Source: Paenibacillus durus (GTDB lineage Bacteria; Bacillota; Bacilli; Paenibacillales; Paenibacillaceae). From it: DNA of 64,000 nucleotides. The DNA is taken from contig NZ_CP009288.1 of NCBI RefSeq assembly GCF_000756615.1, positions 5,456,001 to 5,520,000 of the forward strand. The letters run 5' to 3'. The notes below the pieces were generated by a model. It did not search any database and was not told where the DNA came from. It saw only the letters and a program-made list of their open reading frames with translations. Of this stretch, positions 25,971 through 35,199 are shown piece by piece; the first letter of the stretch is position 1; each line of letters starts with the position of its first letter. The position numbers and the translations under genes are program-made.

Positions 25971-27084
25971 CTATTCTGCCTCGGTCTTGATCTGGCTGCG
26001 TAAATATCCATCGATAAAAGCGTCCAGGTCTCCGTCCATCACGGCACCGACATTGCCTGTCTCCACTGAGGTCCGGTGGTCTTTAACCATGCTGTACGGG
26101 TGGAAGACATAAGAGCGGATTTGGCTGCCCCAGGCAATATCCGACTGCTCGCCCCGGATCTCATCCAGCTCACGCTGCTGTTCTTCCAGCTTGCGCTCAT
26201 ACAGCTTGGAACGAAGCATCGTCATCGCGCGCTCCCGGTTCTTAATCTGGGAACGTTCATTCTGGCAGGTAACGACTATCCCGGTCGGCTGGTGGGTAAT
26301 CCGGACCGCTGAATCGGTCGTATTGATATGCTGTCCGCCCGCGCCGGTAGCCCGGTACGTATCGATCTTCAGATCCTCGGTGCGGATCTCAATGTCGATG
26401 TCTTCATTGATTTCCGGCACCACGTCGCAGGATACAAAGGATGTATGCCGGCGGCCGGAAGCGTCGAATGGGGAAATGCGAACCAGACGATGAACGCCTT
26501 TTTCCGCTTTCAGATAGCCGTATGCGTTGTAGCCTTTGATCAGCAACGTTACGCTTTTGATTCCGGCCTCATCACCTGGCAGATAGTCCAGAACCTCCAC
26601 CTTGAAGCCACGCTTCTCCGCCCACCGGGTATACATTCTGAGCAGCATCTGGCCCCAGTCCTGGGATTCCGTTCCGCCTGCGCCCGGATGAAGCTCCAGG
26701 ATGGCATTCAGCTTATCGTAAGGTTGATTGAGCAGGAGCTGAAGCTCAAATTCCTCAAGCTTGCCCGTCAGCGCCGATACATTCGTTCCGATTTCGGCAG
26801 CCAGTTCCTCGTCGCCTTCTTCCTCGGCGAGTTCAGCCATAAGCAGCGCGTCGTCATAATCCTGCTGCAGCTTCTGATACTGGTCCACGCCGGATTTAAC
26901 AGCGTTCATTTCGGCAATAACGCCCTGCGCCTTCTCATTATCATCCCAGAAATCCGGAGCGGCCATCTTCTCCTCGAAGTTGGCGATCATCTCCTGCTTG
27001 AGGTCTAAGTCAAAGAGACCCCCTAAGGTTAGTTAATTTCTTGCCAATTTCGCGCAAGTCTTGCTTTACACTAGGATCAATCAT
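25971..27084 (-). CDS. prfB: Peptide chain release factor 2, with programmed +1 frameshift
   Basis: The gene is read in two frames. Translation starts at the ATG at 27084 (MIDPSVKQDLREIGKK), runs 24 codons to LRGSL and meets an in-frame TGA at 27012-27010. A +1 slip on CTT-TGA-C continues as DLDLKQEMIANFEEK to the end. RF2 frees finished proteins at UGA and UAA. The GGQ loop GAGGQHINTTDSAVR and the codon-recognition tripeptide SPF (ISPFDASG) confirm RF2 rather than RF1. Total about 370 residues. When RF2 is scarce, the UGA is read slowly and frameshifting rises, which is the known autoregulation. Confidence 0.96.
27009..27024 (-). promoter_or_regulatory. prfB: prfB frameshift site
   Basis: On the minus strand an internal Shine-Dalgarno AGGGGG sits three bases before CTTTGAC, the conserved RF2 slip site. 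The spacing is the canonical one for +1 movement. Confidence 0.95.
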
Positions 27085-27140
27085 GGGCTCACTGCACCTT
27101 TCCGTGAAATATATACGTGATATAGATGTATTCAGGAAGA

Positions 27141-27182
27141 AACGGCTGAGCCGCTTACGGGAATCTCCCCGGCCCAGCCGTT
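27141..27182 (-). terminator. Probable terminator of secA
   Basis: AACGGCTG/CAGCCGTT with an inner GCCG/CGGC stem, 40 bp after the secA stop; the T-tract (TTTCTT) is broken. Confidence 0.6.
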
Positions 27183-27221
27183 CTACGTTTTCATGCTACG
27201 CCTTTACCGGCGGAATAACTC

Positions 27222-29729
27222 TTAGGCATTTTGTCCGTGACAGTTCTTGAATTTCTTGCCACTGCCGCAAGGACAAGGATCATTGCGTCCTACCGTTTGG
27301 CCGACCGCTACCGGACGTTTCTCAGCAGGCTCACCGTTTGTGGAAATCTTATTCTCCTCCACGACCGATTGACGCTCCTGATTCGTCTCGATATGGGCCT
27401 TCATGATGTAGGTCGCTACTTCTTCCTGGATGGTCGCCGTCATCGCATTGAACATCTCAAAGCCTTCAAACTGATATTCGCGCAGCGGATCGGTGCCGCC
27501 GTAAGCGCGCAGATGAATCCCTTGGCGAAGCTGGTCCATTGCATCAATGTGGTCCATCCATTTACTGTCGACGGCCCGCATCACGATAACCTTCTCGAAT
27601 TCACGCACCAGTTCGGAGCCGAGACGTTCTTCGCGGGCCGAATATTTCTCCAGCACCTTCTCGAAGATAAACTCGACGATCTCTTCCGCTTCCTTACCCC
27701 ACAAATCGTCACGGGTAAGGGAACCTTCATCCAGCAGCTTGCTGTTCACATAGTCCGCCACTTCCTGAAGTTCCCAGTTCTCAGGAATATCATCGCTGCA
27801 ATGCGCCTGTACGACCCGGTCGATGACCGGCTGGATCATTTCGACCACAACATCCTTGATATTTTCCGATTCTAAAATTTCGCGGCGCTGCTTGTAGATG
27901 ATTTCGCGCTGCTGGTTCATGACATCGTCATACTGAAGAACGACCTTGCGGATATCGAAGTTGTTGCCTTCGACCCGCTTCTGTGCTGACTCTACCGCAC
28001 GTGTAATCATCCGGCTCTCAATCGGCTGGTCTTCTTCGAAACCCAGACGCTCCATCATATTCAGCACGTTGTCCGCGCCAAAACGCTTCATCAGCTCATC
28101 GCCCAGCGACAGATAGAACTGCGTCGAACCCGGATCGCCCTGACGGCCCGCCCGTCCGCGAAGCTGGTTGTCGATCCGCCGGGATTCATGGCGCTCGGTA
28201 CCAATAATATGCAGGCCGCCGAGTTCCGCTACACCTTCACCCAAGATAATGTCGGTGCCGCGGCCCGCCATATTGGTCGCAATCGTCACGGTGCCGGGTT
28301 GTCCCGCATGCGTGATGATTTCCGCTTCCGCTGCATGATGCTTGGCGTTCAGCACCTGATGCTTGACGCCCTTGCGCTTCAGCATTTCCGAGACGCGCTC
28401 GGAATTCTCGATCGATACTGTACCAACCAGCACCGGCTGGTTCTTCTTATGGCGTTCCACAATTTCCTCGACGACAGCGTTAAACTTGCCGTTCTCGCTC
28501 TTGTAGACCACATCAGGCATATCTGCCCGCTGATTCGGCTTATTCGTCGGCACCTGGAGAACTTCCAGACCGTAAATTTTCTTGAATTCCTCTTCTTCCG
28601 TCTTCGCCGTACCGGTCATGCCGGCCAGCTTGCGGTACATGCGGAAGTAGTTCTGGAATGTAATGGTGGCGAGCGTCATGCTCTCGTTCTGTACCTGAAT
28701 TTCTTCCTTCGCTTCAATCGCCTGATGCAGCCCGTCGCTATAGCGGCGTCCCGCCATCAGCCTTCCGGTAAATTCATCGACGATAACGACCTCATCATCC
28801 GTCACCACATAATCGACGTCGCGGCGCATAATGACGTTAGCCTTAAGGGCTTGAACAATATGATGGTTAAGCGTAACATGGCTGTGGTCATACAGATTCT
28901 CGATGCCAAAAGCCTTCTCGGCAAGCGCCACGCCTTTCTCAGTCAGCGCGACGGACTTTACTTTGATATCCACGGTGTAATGCTCTTCAGCCTGCAGTCT
29001 CTTTACAAAGCGGTCTGCGGCATAGTACAGCTCCGTCGACTTCTCGGCTTGTCCGGAAATGATGAGCGGCGTCCGCGCTTCGTCGATCAGAATGGAGTCC
29101 ACTTCGTCAATGATGCAGAAGTAGAGCGGACGCTGTACCATTTGCTCTTTATAGAGCACCATGTTATCGCGCAAATAGTCAAAGCCGAATTCGTTATTCG
29201 TGCCGTACGTAATATCGCAGGCGTAAGCATTCTGTTTATCGGCATGGTCCATGCCGTTCAGGTTAACCCCGACCGTCATGCCCAAGAAATTGTAGATTTG
29301 TGCCATTTGGGCGCTGTCGCGCTGGGCCAGATAATCATTGACCGTAACGACATGCACACCTTGTCCAAGCAGGGCGTTCAAGTAAACGGGCAGCGTGCCT
29401 ACCAGCGTCTTGCCCTCGCCGGTCTTCATCTCGGCGATCTTGCCTTCATGCAGCGCCATTCCTCCAACGAGTTGGACGTCAAAATGCCGCATACCCAGCG
29501 CGCGTCTCGAAGCTTCGCGTACGGTTGCGAATGCCTCCGGCAGGATTTCCTCCAGAGTTCCCCCTTGTTCAATCCGGGCGCGGAACTCCTCGGTCTTGGC
29601 TCTTAAGGCTTCATCGGATAGCGCCTGGAATTCCGGCTCCAGTCCATTAATAAGTTCGACCGTCTTCATCAGACGTTTGACATCGCGTTCATTCGTGTCG
29701 CCGAATATCTTTTTAACAAGTCCTAGCAT
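27222..29729 (-). CDS. secA: Preprotein translocase ATPase SecA
   Basis: 835 residues, the usual size for a Firmicute SecA. It drives secretory proteins through SecYEG using ATP. Features in order: DEAD-like motor with GMRHFDVQLVGGMALHEG and Walker A EMKTGEGKTLV (about 100), DEVDSILIDEARTPL, preprotein cross-linking domain, second motor with TNMAGRGTDIILG, helical scaffold, and the C-terminal zinc tail RNDPCPCGSGKKFKNCHG. No truncation. It serves the many exported proteins in this window, including S-layer and SLH proteins. Confidence 0.97.
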   Translation of the reverse strand: MLGLVKKIFGDTNERDVKRLMKTVELINGLEPEFQALSDEALRAKTEEFRARIEQGGTLEEILPEAFATVREASRRALGMRHFDVQLVGGMALHEGKIAEMKTGEGKTLVGTLPVYLNALLGQGVHVVTVNDYLAQRDSAQMAQIYNFLGMTVGVNLNGMDHADKQNAYACDITYGTNNEFGFDYLRDNMVLYKEQMVQRPLYFCIIDEVDSILIDEARTPLIISGQAEKSTELYYAADRFVKRLQAEEHYTVDIKVKSVALTEKGVALAEKAFGIENLYDHSHVTLNHHIVQALKANVIMRRDVDYVVTDDEVVIVDEFTGRLMAGRRYSDGLHQAIEAKEEIQVQNESMTLATITFQNYFRMYRKLAGMTGTAKTEEEEFKKIYGLEVLQVPTNKPNQRADMPDVVYKSENGKFNAVVEEIVERHKKNQPVLVGTVSIENSERVSEMLKRKGVKHQVLNAKHHAAEAEIITHAGQPGTVTIATNMAGRGTDIILGEGVAELGGLHIIGTERHESRRIDNQLRGRAGRQGDPGSTQFYLSLGDELMKRFGADNVLNMMERLGFEEDQPIESRMITRAVESAQKRVEGNNFDIRKVVLQYDDVMNQQREIIYKQRREILESENIKDVVVEMIQPVIDRVVQAHCSDDIPENWELQEVADYVNSKLLDEGSLTRDDLWGKEAEEIVEFIFEKVLEKYSAREERLGSELVREFEKVIVMRAVDSKWMDHIDAMDQLRQGIHLRAYGGTDPLREYQFEGFEMFNAMTATIQEEVATYIMKAHIETNQERQSVVEENKISTNGEPAEKRPVAVGQTVGRNDPCPCGSGKKFKNCHGQNA

Positions 29730-29904
29730 GGTTAACCCCTTTCATGCAACACAGATGGTGGAACCTCAGCCCATCCTCAATAATATTGAAAGGGCCGCTT
29801 TACCGTATCCGATTCCGCTGCTTCATAAATTGTAACAGTTTGTAAGAGTTGCCGCAATACAAGCAGAAGTTACCTGTTACGCAGACATACATATATACGC
29901 ATAA

Positions 29905-29936
29905 GAGCCCCATCCGCTTCACGCGAATAGGGGCTC
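29905..29936. terminator. Hairpin between hpf and secA, possible terminator
   Basis: GAGCCCC/GGGGCTC stem with inner CGC/GCG. A T6 tract lies about 10 bp beyond on the plus side and only a weak T-run on the minus side, so its use as the hpf terminator is uncertain. Confidence 0.5.
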
Positions 29937-30016
29937 GGGTAAACTTTTTTCATTTATAAGTCAGTTTCGGCTATCCAAGAATGTTCTTGAGCAATCGCGG
30001 TAACCTAATTTACAGA

Positions 30017-30568
30017 TTAACCTTGTTCAATTAATCCGTACTTGCCGTCATTGCGTTTGTACACGACGCTAACCTCGGAAGTATCAATGTTGGAAAATAC
30101 AAAGAAATTATGTCCCACCATATTCATTTGCAGGATCGCTTCCTCCACGTCCATCGGCTTCAATGTGAAGCGTTTGTTGCGCACGACCTCCAATTCTTCA
30201 TCCTGTTCCTCCAAGGCGACGGAACCCGCCGATCCATTTTCCACAAAAAGCGTCTTCAGGCTTCCTTCCTGGCGGAACTTCCGATTGAGCTTGGTCTTAT
30301 GCTTGCGGATTTGGCGCTCCAGCTTGTCCACTACACCGTCGATAGAAGCATACATATCTTCGCTGCGGACTTCCGCCCGAAGCGTGACACCGGCCAGCGG
30401 GATTGTCACTTCCACCGTATGAAGACCCCGTAACACGCTGAGCGTCACGTATCCTTCCTGGGTAGGGGGCGCATCGAAATACTTCTCAAGTCTGCTGAGC
30501 TTCTTATCAACATACTCTCTCAAAGCGCCGGTCACTTCAATTTGTTGACCTCGAATACTGAATTGCAT
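30017..30568 (-). CDS. hpf: Ribosome hibernation promoting factor, long form
   Basis: 183 residues from the ATG at 30568, which has AAAGGAGGA 6 bp upstream; a GTG two codons earlier is too close to that site. The N-terminal S30AE domain (1-100) binds the ribosomal decoding region. The C-terminal domain (about 125-183; RFTLKPMDVEEAILQMNMVGHNF) makes the dimer that joins two 70S ribosomes into inactive 100S particles in stationary phase. It is the orthologue of B. subtilis YvyD, found beside secA there too. Confidence 0.95.
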   Translation of the reverse strand: MQFSIRGQQIEVTGALREYVDKKLSRLEKYFDAPPTQEGYVTLSVLRGLHTVEVTIPLAGVTLRAEVRSEDMYASIDGVVDKLERQIRKHKTKLNRKFRQEGSLKTLFVENGSAGSVALEEQDEELEVVRNKRFTLKPMDVEEAILQMNMVGHNFFVFSNIDTSEVSVVYKRNDGKYGLIEQG

Positions 30569-30591
30569 GGGCACTCCTCCTTTGCACCTCT

Positions 30592-30620
30592 ATTATACCA
30601 AAACGTAAGCTCCATGTAAA
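30592..30620 (-). promoter_or_regulatory. SigA promoter of hpf
   Basis: -35 TTTACA (30620-30615), exact 17-bp spacer, -10 TATAAT (30597-30592), ending 23 bp before the hpf ATG. Confidence 0.8.
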
Positions 30621-30654
30621 AAGTTTAAAATTGCTCTAATACGCTTTCAAGTGC

Positions 30655-30689
30655 AAAAAAAGACCTGAAGCGACAAGGCTTTCAGGTCT
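30655..30689 (-). terminator. Terminator of the SLH-protein gene
   Basis: AGACCTGAA-AGC, six-base loop, GCT-TCAGGTCT, then a T7 run on the minus strand; 50 bp after the stop codon. Confidence 0.92.
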
Positions 30690-30739
30690 GTGGGTAAATC
30701 CTCTGATATCGGCTGTTGAGCTTTCTATTCCGCTGTTTT

Positions 30740-32161
30740 TTACTTGGTCTGCACGGTGACGACTTCCACCGGCGAATAACTTCCGCTGCTGTTGCCCGCT
30801 ACAAGATAAACCTTGTATTCCTTACCGCTGGCAAGGCCGGAAATTGTAATTGGAGTTTGGGTTCCGGCAGTAACAGATGAAAGCGTTCCGCTCCAGTCGC
30901 TGCCCACTGCCGCACCCGCGGCGTTTTGCCCGTTCCATACCTGTACGGCGCTAGGAGCTGCGGCTCCTGTGGCAATCGACGGGTCGGACGGAACCACCAC
31001 ATAACGGATTTGGCCTGCGGGGTCACCAGCCGCTCCATAGGTCACGTATACCACCGATGTAACGGTAGTCGACGCTCCCGGGGCGGCGTAGGTGACTCCC
31101 GTTACGGTGGTGCTGGCCGCCGTTTTGAAGTCCACTCTTGCCGCGCTCAATGACTTATTGCCGTATTGATCAACAAGAATGATAAATGCGGAATAATTCG
31201 TATCGGCAGTCAGTCCATAGACGGAGAAGGATACCGTACTGCCGGCGGTCGCGGCTTTGAAACCACTGTTGGCGACTGTAACGCCGCTTCCCGCCGAACC
31301 GAGGTACACGTCATTAACGGTTGGCAGTGCCGCCGCACCGGGTGCGACCACATAGTATACCGAACCGGTGACGTTGGATGTCAAGTAGACATCAGCTGTT
31401 ACCGCACCTACATGGCTGTAGGTTGCTCCGCTAACCGTCGGATACACGACTGTGCCTCCGCCACCGCCACCGCCGCCAGTACCGGCAGAAGGTGTTGGAG
31501 CAGGCGTTGCCGACGGAGTCGGTGTAGGCGTTGGTGTCGCGCTCGGCTCACCGGAATAGTGGGCGGCCGAATTCCCCACGATGTTTACCGCCTCCGCGCG
31601 AGTAAGCGATTTCTTCGGAGCGAACGTACCATTCGGATAGCCGTTAATAATCTTCAGATTGGCTATTGCTGCGACCGCTCCACGGGCCCAAACCGAGATT
31701 TGGGCCGCATCCTTGAACGTCGTCGACGTCGTATCGTTGCTCAGACGCAGCACATTTGCGGCAATAACCGCAGCCTCCTGGCGTGTAATCGGATTGCCCG
31801 GACGGAAGGTGTTATTCTCGTAGCCACGGATATAGCCGGCCTTAACCGCCTTCGCCACCTCGCTGTAAGCCCAGTTCGAGGCCTTGACATCGGTAAAAGT
31901 AACCGTTGCCGTATCTTTAAAGCTGAACAGACGATTGATCAGAGCCACATATTCCGCTCGTGTAATCGCTTTGTTCGGTTTAAAGGTGCCGTCCGGGTAG
32001 CCCGTCAAATATCCTTTGTCCAACCAGTCCTGCACTTTGCTTTGCGCCCAGTGACCTTGAATGTCCTTAGGCGTGGGAGCGGCGGATGCAGCGCTAAGCG
32101 AGCCGAACACCATCCCGATTCCAAGCATACCGGTCAGAAGACCGCGCCAAAACTTTTTCAT
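30740..32161 (-). CDS. Secreted SLH-domain surface protein
   Basis: 473 residues from the ATG at 32161 (AGGAG about 13 bp upstream; a GTG four codons earlier sits right on that site). Signal peptide 1-27, then three SLH modules (about 32-205; GYLTGYPDGTFKPNKAITRAE, GYIRGYENNTFRPGNPITRQE, INGYPNGTFAPKKSLTRAE). SLH modules bind pyruvylated secondary cell-wall polymer. A Pro/Thr linker and a Gly8 run lead to two fibronectin-like repeats of about 95 residues (SGATYSHVGAVTADVYLTS; TGVTYAAPGASTTVTSVVYV). No catalytic domain is visible. It is a wall-attached structural or adhesive protein; the ligand is unknown. Confidence 0.85.
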   Translation of the reverse strand: MKKFWRGLLTGMLGIGMVFGSLSAASAAPTPKDIQGHWAQSKVQDWLDKGYLTGYPDGTFKPNKAITRAEYVALINRLFSFKDTATVTFTDVKASNWAYSEVAKAVKAGYIRGYENNTFRPGNPITRQEAAVIAANVLRLSNDTTSTTFKDAAQISVWARGAVAAIANLKIINGYPNGTFAPKKSLTRAEAVNIVGNSAAHYSGEPSATPTPTPTPSATPAPTPSAGTGGGGGGGGTVVYPTVSGATYSHVGAVTADVYLTSNVTGSVYYVVAPGAAALPTVNDVYLGSAGSGVTVANSGFKAATAGSTVSFSVYGLTADTNYSAFIILVDQYGNKSLSAARVDFKTAASTTVTGVTYAAPGASTTVTSVVYVTYGAAGDPAGQIRYVVVPSDPSIATGAAAPSAVQVWNGQNAAGAAVGSDWSGTLSSVTAGTQTPITISGLASGKEYKVYLVAGNSSGSYSPVEVVTVQTK

Positions 32162-32312
32162 TCTGTCGTTCACTCTCCTATCTTTGTGGTGGGAATAGTC
32201 ATAAGCAAGACAGAAAGAAGCTCAACAAATTACCCATCACCCAGATTCTAGGATGACTTAACAAATTCCTGCTTGATTTTTACAAATGATGTATTTTTCT
32301 TAAAAAAGCATC

Positions 32313-32342
32313 AAAAAAAGACCCCGGAGTTTCCAGGGTCTT
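32313..32342 (-). terminator. Terminator of the cold-shock gene
   Basis: AAGACCC/GGGTCTT stem followed by seven T on the minus strand, about 65 bp past the csp stop codon. Confidence 0.88.
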
Positions 32343-32405
32343 ACGCTAGCGTCGTCTCAATTTGCTAACCATCTACCGTATATGTAGGTCGGCTGTGCCG
32401 GATGA

Positions 32406-32603
32406 TTATAATTTGATTACGTTAGCTGCTTGTGGTCCGCGTGCGCCTTCCACGATGTCAAACTCAACGGATTGTCCTTCTTCCAGCGTTTTGAAACCTT
32501 CAGTTTGGATCGCGGAGAAGTGAACGAATACGTCGCCACCTTCTGCAGTCTCGATGAAACCGTAACCTTTTTCTGCGTTAAACCATTTTACTTTACCTTC
32601 CAT
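32406..32603 (-). CDS. Cold-shock protein, CspA/CspB family
   Basis: 65 residues starting MEGKVKWFNAEKGYGFIE. RNP1 (KGYGFIE) and RNP2 (VFVHFSAI) are intact, giving the OB-fold that binds single-stranded RNA and DNA as a chaperone. The frame stays open for 60 codons upstream, but AAGGG 12 bp before this ATG, the family's fixed length and the promoter found inside the upstream part all show the short form is right. Confidence 0.96.
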   Translation of the reverse strand: MEGKVKWFNAEKGYGFIETAEGGDVFVHFSAIQTEGFKTLEEGQSVEFDIVEGARGPQAANVIKL

Positions 32604-32657
32604 TGCTTGAACATTCCCTTCATCATCAAATGAGCGTGAGTGTTGCTCACAATTCTG

Positions 32658-32687
32658 ACTATACCACCGCTGCTTCTCCATTGTCAA
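32658..32687 (-). promoter_or_regulatory. SigA promoter of the cold-shock gene
   Basis: -35 TTGACA (32687-32682), 18-bp spacer, -10 TATAGT (32663-32658). The resulting leader of about 50 nt contains a GTGAG/CTCAC hairpin (about 32634-32650); csp leaders often control temperature-dependent translation, which is inferred here. Confidence 0.8.
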
Positions 32688-32861
32688 TTGGAATAGAAAG
32701 TGTTTACCCTCTTGAAATTCCCAATTATTTTGTCCCGGGAAACAAGCTTTAGCAAACTCAAAATTATGAACATACTTTAACATAACCGCGCAGATCGGTT
32801 TTGAAACATCAAATCGATTTATAATTGTTTTACATAGTTATTGGGGTTTACTAATGCTAAA

Positions 32862-34013
32862 TTAAATCCCCTGCAGCAATTGGGCTAATTGGTCAATGAT
32901 AAACTTTTGGTCTTTCTCCTTCATATTTGTATCCGAAGGAAGACAAATGCCATTTTCAAATAGATGGCGGCTCACATCCAGATCCTGCTGATGGCTATAA
33001 TACTTAACATCTTTAAATAACGGCTGCAAATGCAGCGGCTTCCATACTGGGCGTGATTCGACATTGAAACCCTCCAGATGCACGATAATATCAGTAACGG
33101 AGGCGGCGACCGAGCCCGGCTCCAAAGTCATCGCCGTCAACCAGCGCGTGGAACGGCCATAAGCAGCCTCAGGCATAATCCGAACGCCGCTTATTGGGAA
33201 GAGCGCTTTGCGGTAATTCTCAAAAATCTCTCTTTTCCGGGAAATACGCTCCTCTAATACCTGAAGCTGGCCCCGCCCGATGCCCGCCAAAATATTGCTT
33301 AGTCGATAGTTATAGCCCATCTCGCTATGTTGGTAATGCCTTGCATGATCCCGGGCTTGTGTGGCATAAAACCGGGCCTTTTCCAACAAAGCCAGGTTGT
33401 CTGAAACAAGCATGCCCCCGCCGGAGGTCGTAATAATCTTGTTGCCGTTAAACGAAAATACGCCCAATTTGCCGAACCTTCCGCTCATTTTACCATTGCA
33501 TACGGCCCCAAGCGACTCTGCCGCATCTTCAATAATCGGAACTTCGTATTCGTCGCAAATTTGATTGAGACGGGCATAGTCGGCGCTTTGACCATATAAA
33601 TTGACAACAATGATGGCTTTGGGCTTGTTGCCTTTGGATGAGTATTCCCGCAAAGCGCGTTCTAGCGCTTCAGGTGACATATTCCAGCTCTCCGGCTCCG
33701 AATCAATCAATACCGGGAGGGCACCTTGATATAATATCGGATTAGCGCTGGCTACAAACGTAAGAGAGGAACAGAATACGATATCCCCGCTTCCCACGCC
33801 AAGCAGCACCAACGCAAGATGAATAGCGGCTGTGCCGGAGCTAAGGGCTACCGCCCCCGCGCTTCCTACATATTCCGCCAATTCCGTCTCAAAGCTGTCG
33901 ACATTTTTCCCAAGAGGAGCCACCCAATTGGTCTCAAACGCTTCGGCAATATACTGCTGCTCCAAGCCGCTCATATGCGGTGAAGACAGGAAAATTCTAG
34001 GTCTCTCTATCAT
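32862..34013 (-). CDS. DegT/DnrJ/EryC1-type sugar aminotransferase (LegC/EpsN/PglE-like)
   Basis: 383 residues of the PLP-dependent sugar aminotransferase family; the Schiff-base Lys is in FSFNGNKIITTSGGG and the PLP-phosphate region in SSGTAAIHLAL. The exact wording around the Lys is that of the EpsN/PglE branch, which adds an amino group at C4 of UDP-4-keto-6-deoxy-GlcNAc. In this cluster it would follow the dehydratase (36964-37983) and prepare a 2,4-diamino sugar for a legionaminic-type acid. It is the last gene of the five-gene nonulosonate cluster, with a 46-bp gap after the 2-epimerase gene. Confidence 0.85.
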   Translation of the reverse strand: MIERPRIFLSSPHMSGLEQQYIAEAFETNWVAPLGKNVDSFETELAEYVGSAGAVALSSGTAAIHLALVLLGVGSGDIVFCSSLTFVASANPILYQGALPVLIDSEPESWNMSPEALERALREYSSKGNKPKAIIVVNLYGQSADYARLNQICDEYEVPIIEDAAESLGAVCNGKMSGRFGKLGVFSFNGNKIITTSGGGMLVSDNLALLEKARFYATQARDHARHYQHSEMGYNYRLSNILAGIGRGQLQVLEERISRKREIFENYRKALFPISGVRIMPEAAYGRSTRWLTAMTLEPGSVAASVTDIIVHLEGFNVESRPVWKPLHLQPLFKDVKYYSHQQDLDVSRHLFENGICLPSDTNMKEKDQKFIIDQLAQLLQGI

Positions 34014-34059
34014 GAACCTTCCTCCTTCATTCTTTTGCTCAATTATATTAGCACCGACT

Positions 34060-35199
34060 TTAGTAGGAAATTGTTTTCTGAATCCATTCGTCCGTCTTGG
34101 AAATCTCTTTTAATCTGCTCACAATACTGCTGCTCGTATTGGCCTTCCCGTATACATTATCCATCTCCGCCACCGATTTCCGGAAGCTTTCCGATAGCGC
34201 ATTGTGAAGCGCGGGAGCAAGCTCGGCGGCATCTTCGGAAATATCAATCACGTTCCCGGAGCGCTCTCTTCTGCCCTGGCGGTTCCCAATATTGATAACC
34301 GGCACATGAAACGAGGCTGCTTCTATGATGCCGGAAGAGGAATTCCCGGCCAGAACAGCTGCATTCCGAAGCATCGTCAGATAATCAAGATGCTGCAGGT
34401 TCGTTACCCGGAACAAATGAGGGTGCCGTGCAAAATGATTATAGACTTCTTTGATCGCATCGGCGCCCGCATCCGCGTTCGGCATTACGCACAGCAGATC
34501 TTTTCCGCTATCGAGGAGAATCTGCACCATCTCCTTCAAGATTGCCAGATTTGCCGCCTCCGTAGTTACTGGATGATAGATGAACAGGATATAATCATTG
34601 GACATATGTAGATCGTATTTTTGTTTGACCTGCGTAAGCTCGGGCAAGCGGGTGTTCATCATCGTTTCGATTCTCGGCGCACCGACCACATGGACCCTCC
34701 AAGGATCCTCGCCCATTTTGATCAAACGTTCCCGGCTTGCCTCCGTAGCGGTCAAATGAACATGGGATAATTTACTGATGGCATGGCGCACAGACTCGTC
34801 AATCGTGCCCGACACCTCTCCCCCATGAAGATGAAACAGCAAAATATTCATATGCGAAGCAGCGATGGCGGCGGCCAGCATTTCGCCACGGTCTCCGAGA
34901 ATCAGCATACAATCCGGCTCGATCATTTCTAGAGCCTGGGTCATGCCGAGAATCGCAAGGCCTATGGACTTGGCCATATTGCCATGCGTCGAACCTTGAA
35001 TAAGGCAGTCCACTTGAGCGGAGATTCTAAAGCCATCCTGACGGATGTGCTGTATGGTATAGCCGAATTGAGGCGACAGATGCATTCCCGTCACCAGCAG
35101 ATGGAGATCCAGATCCGCATCCTCTTCTATAGATTGCAGGATTGGGTAATAAATTCCGTAATCGGCCCGTGTCCCTGTGACAACGAGCACTTTTTTCAC
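34060..35199 (-). CDS. neuC: UDP-N-acetylglucosamine 2-epimerase, hydrolysing (NeuC/LegG)
   Basis: About 379 residues; the fold of the GT-B-like 2-epimerase is shown by VVTGTRADYGIYYPI at the N-terminus, GDRGEMLAAAIAA and HLHGGEVSGTIDESVRHAISKLSHVH. NeuC/LegG both inverts C2 and removes UDP, giving the free ManNAc or 2,4-diamino-mannose for the synthase. I prefer the GTG at 35199: GGGAAG lies 7 bp before it and it makes a GTGA overlap with the neuB stop; the ATG at 35214 is the alternative. Confidence 0.88.
   Translation of the reverse strand: MKKVLVVTGTRADYGIYYPILQSIEEDADLDLHLLVTGMHLSPQFGYTIQHIRQDGFRISAQVDCLIQGSTHGNMAKSIGLAILGMTQALEMIEPDCMLILGDRGEMLAAAIAASHMNILLFHLHGGEVSGTIDESVRHAISKLSHVHLTATEASRERLIKMGEDPWRVHVVGAPRIETMMNTRLPELTQVKQKYDLHMSNDYILFIYHPVTTEAANLAILKEMVQILLDSGKDLLCVMPNADAGADAIKEVYNHFARHPHLFRVTNLQHLDYLTMLRNAAVLAGNSSSGIIEAASFHVPVINIGNRQGRRERSGNVIDISEDAAELAPALHNALSESFRKSVAEMDNVYGKANTSSSIVSRLKEISKTDEWIQKTISY

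Noticed and set aside
28188..29606. 472-codon plus-strand frame opposite secA
   Set aside because: A shadow of a well-conserved gene; no ribosome site and His/Arg-rich product.
31166..32251. 361-codon plus-strand frame opposite the SLH gene
   Set aside because: Arg/Ser/Cys-rich antisense product crossing the promoter region of the SLH gene; the minus strand has signal peptide and SLH motifs.
32604..32783. N-terminal extension of the cold-shock protein (60 codons)
   Set aside because: The promoter of the gene lies inside it, and the 65-residue form has its own ribosome site and the family's standard length.
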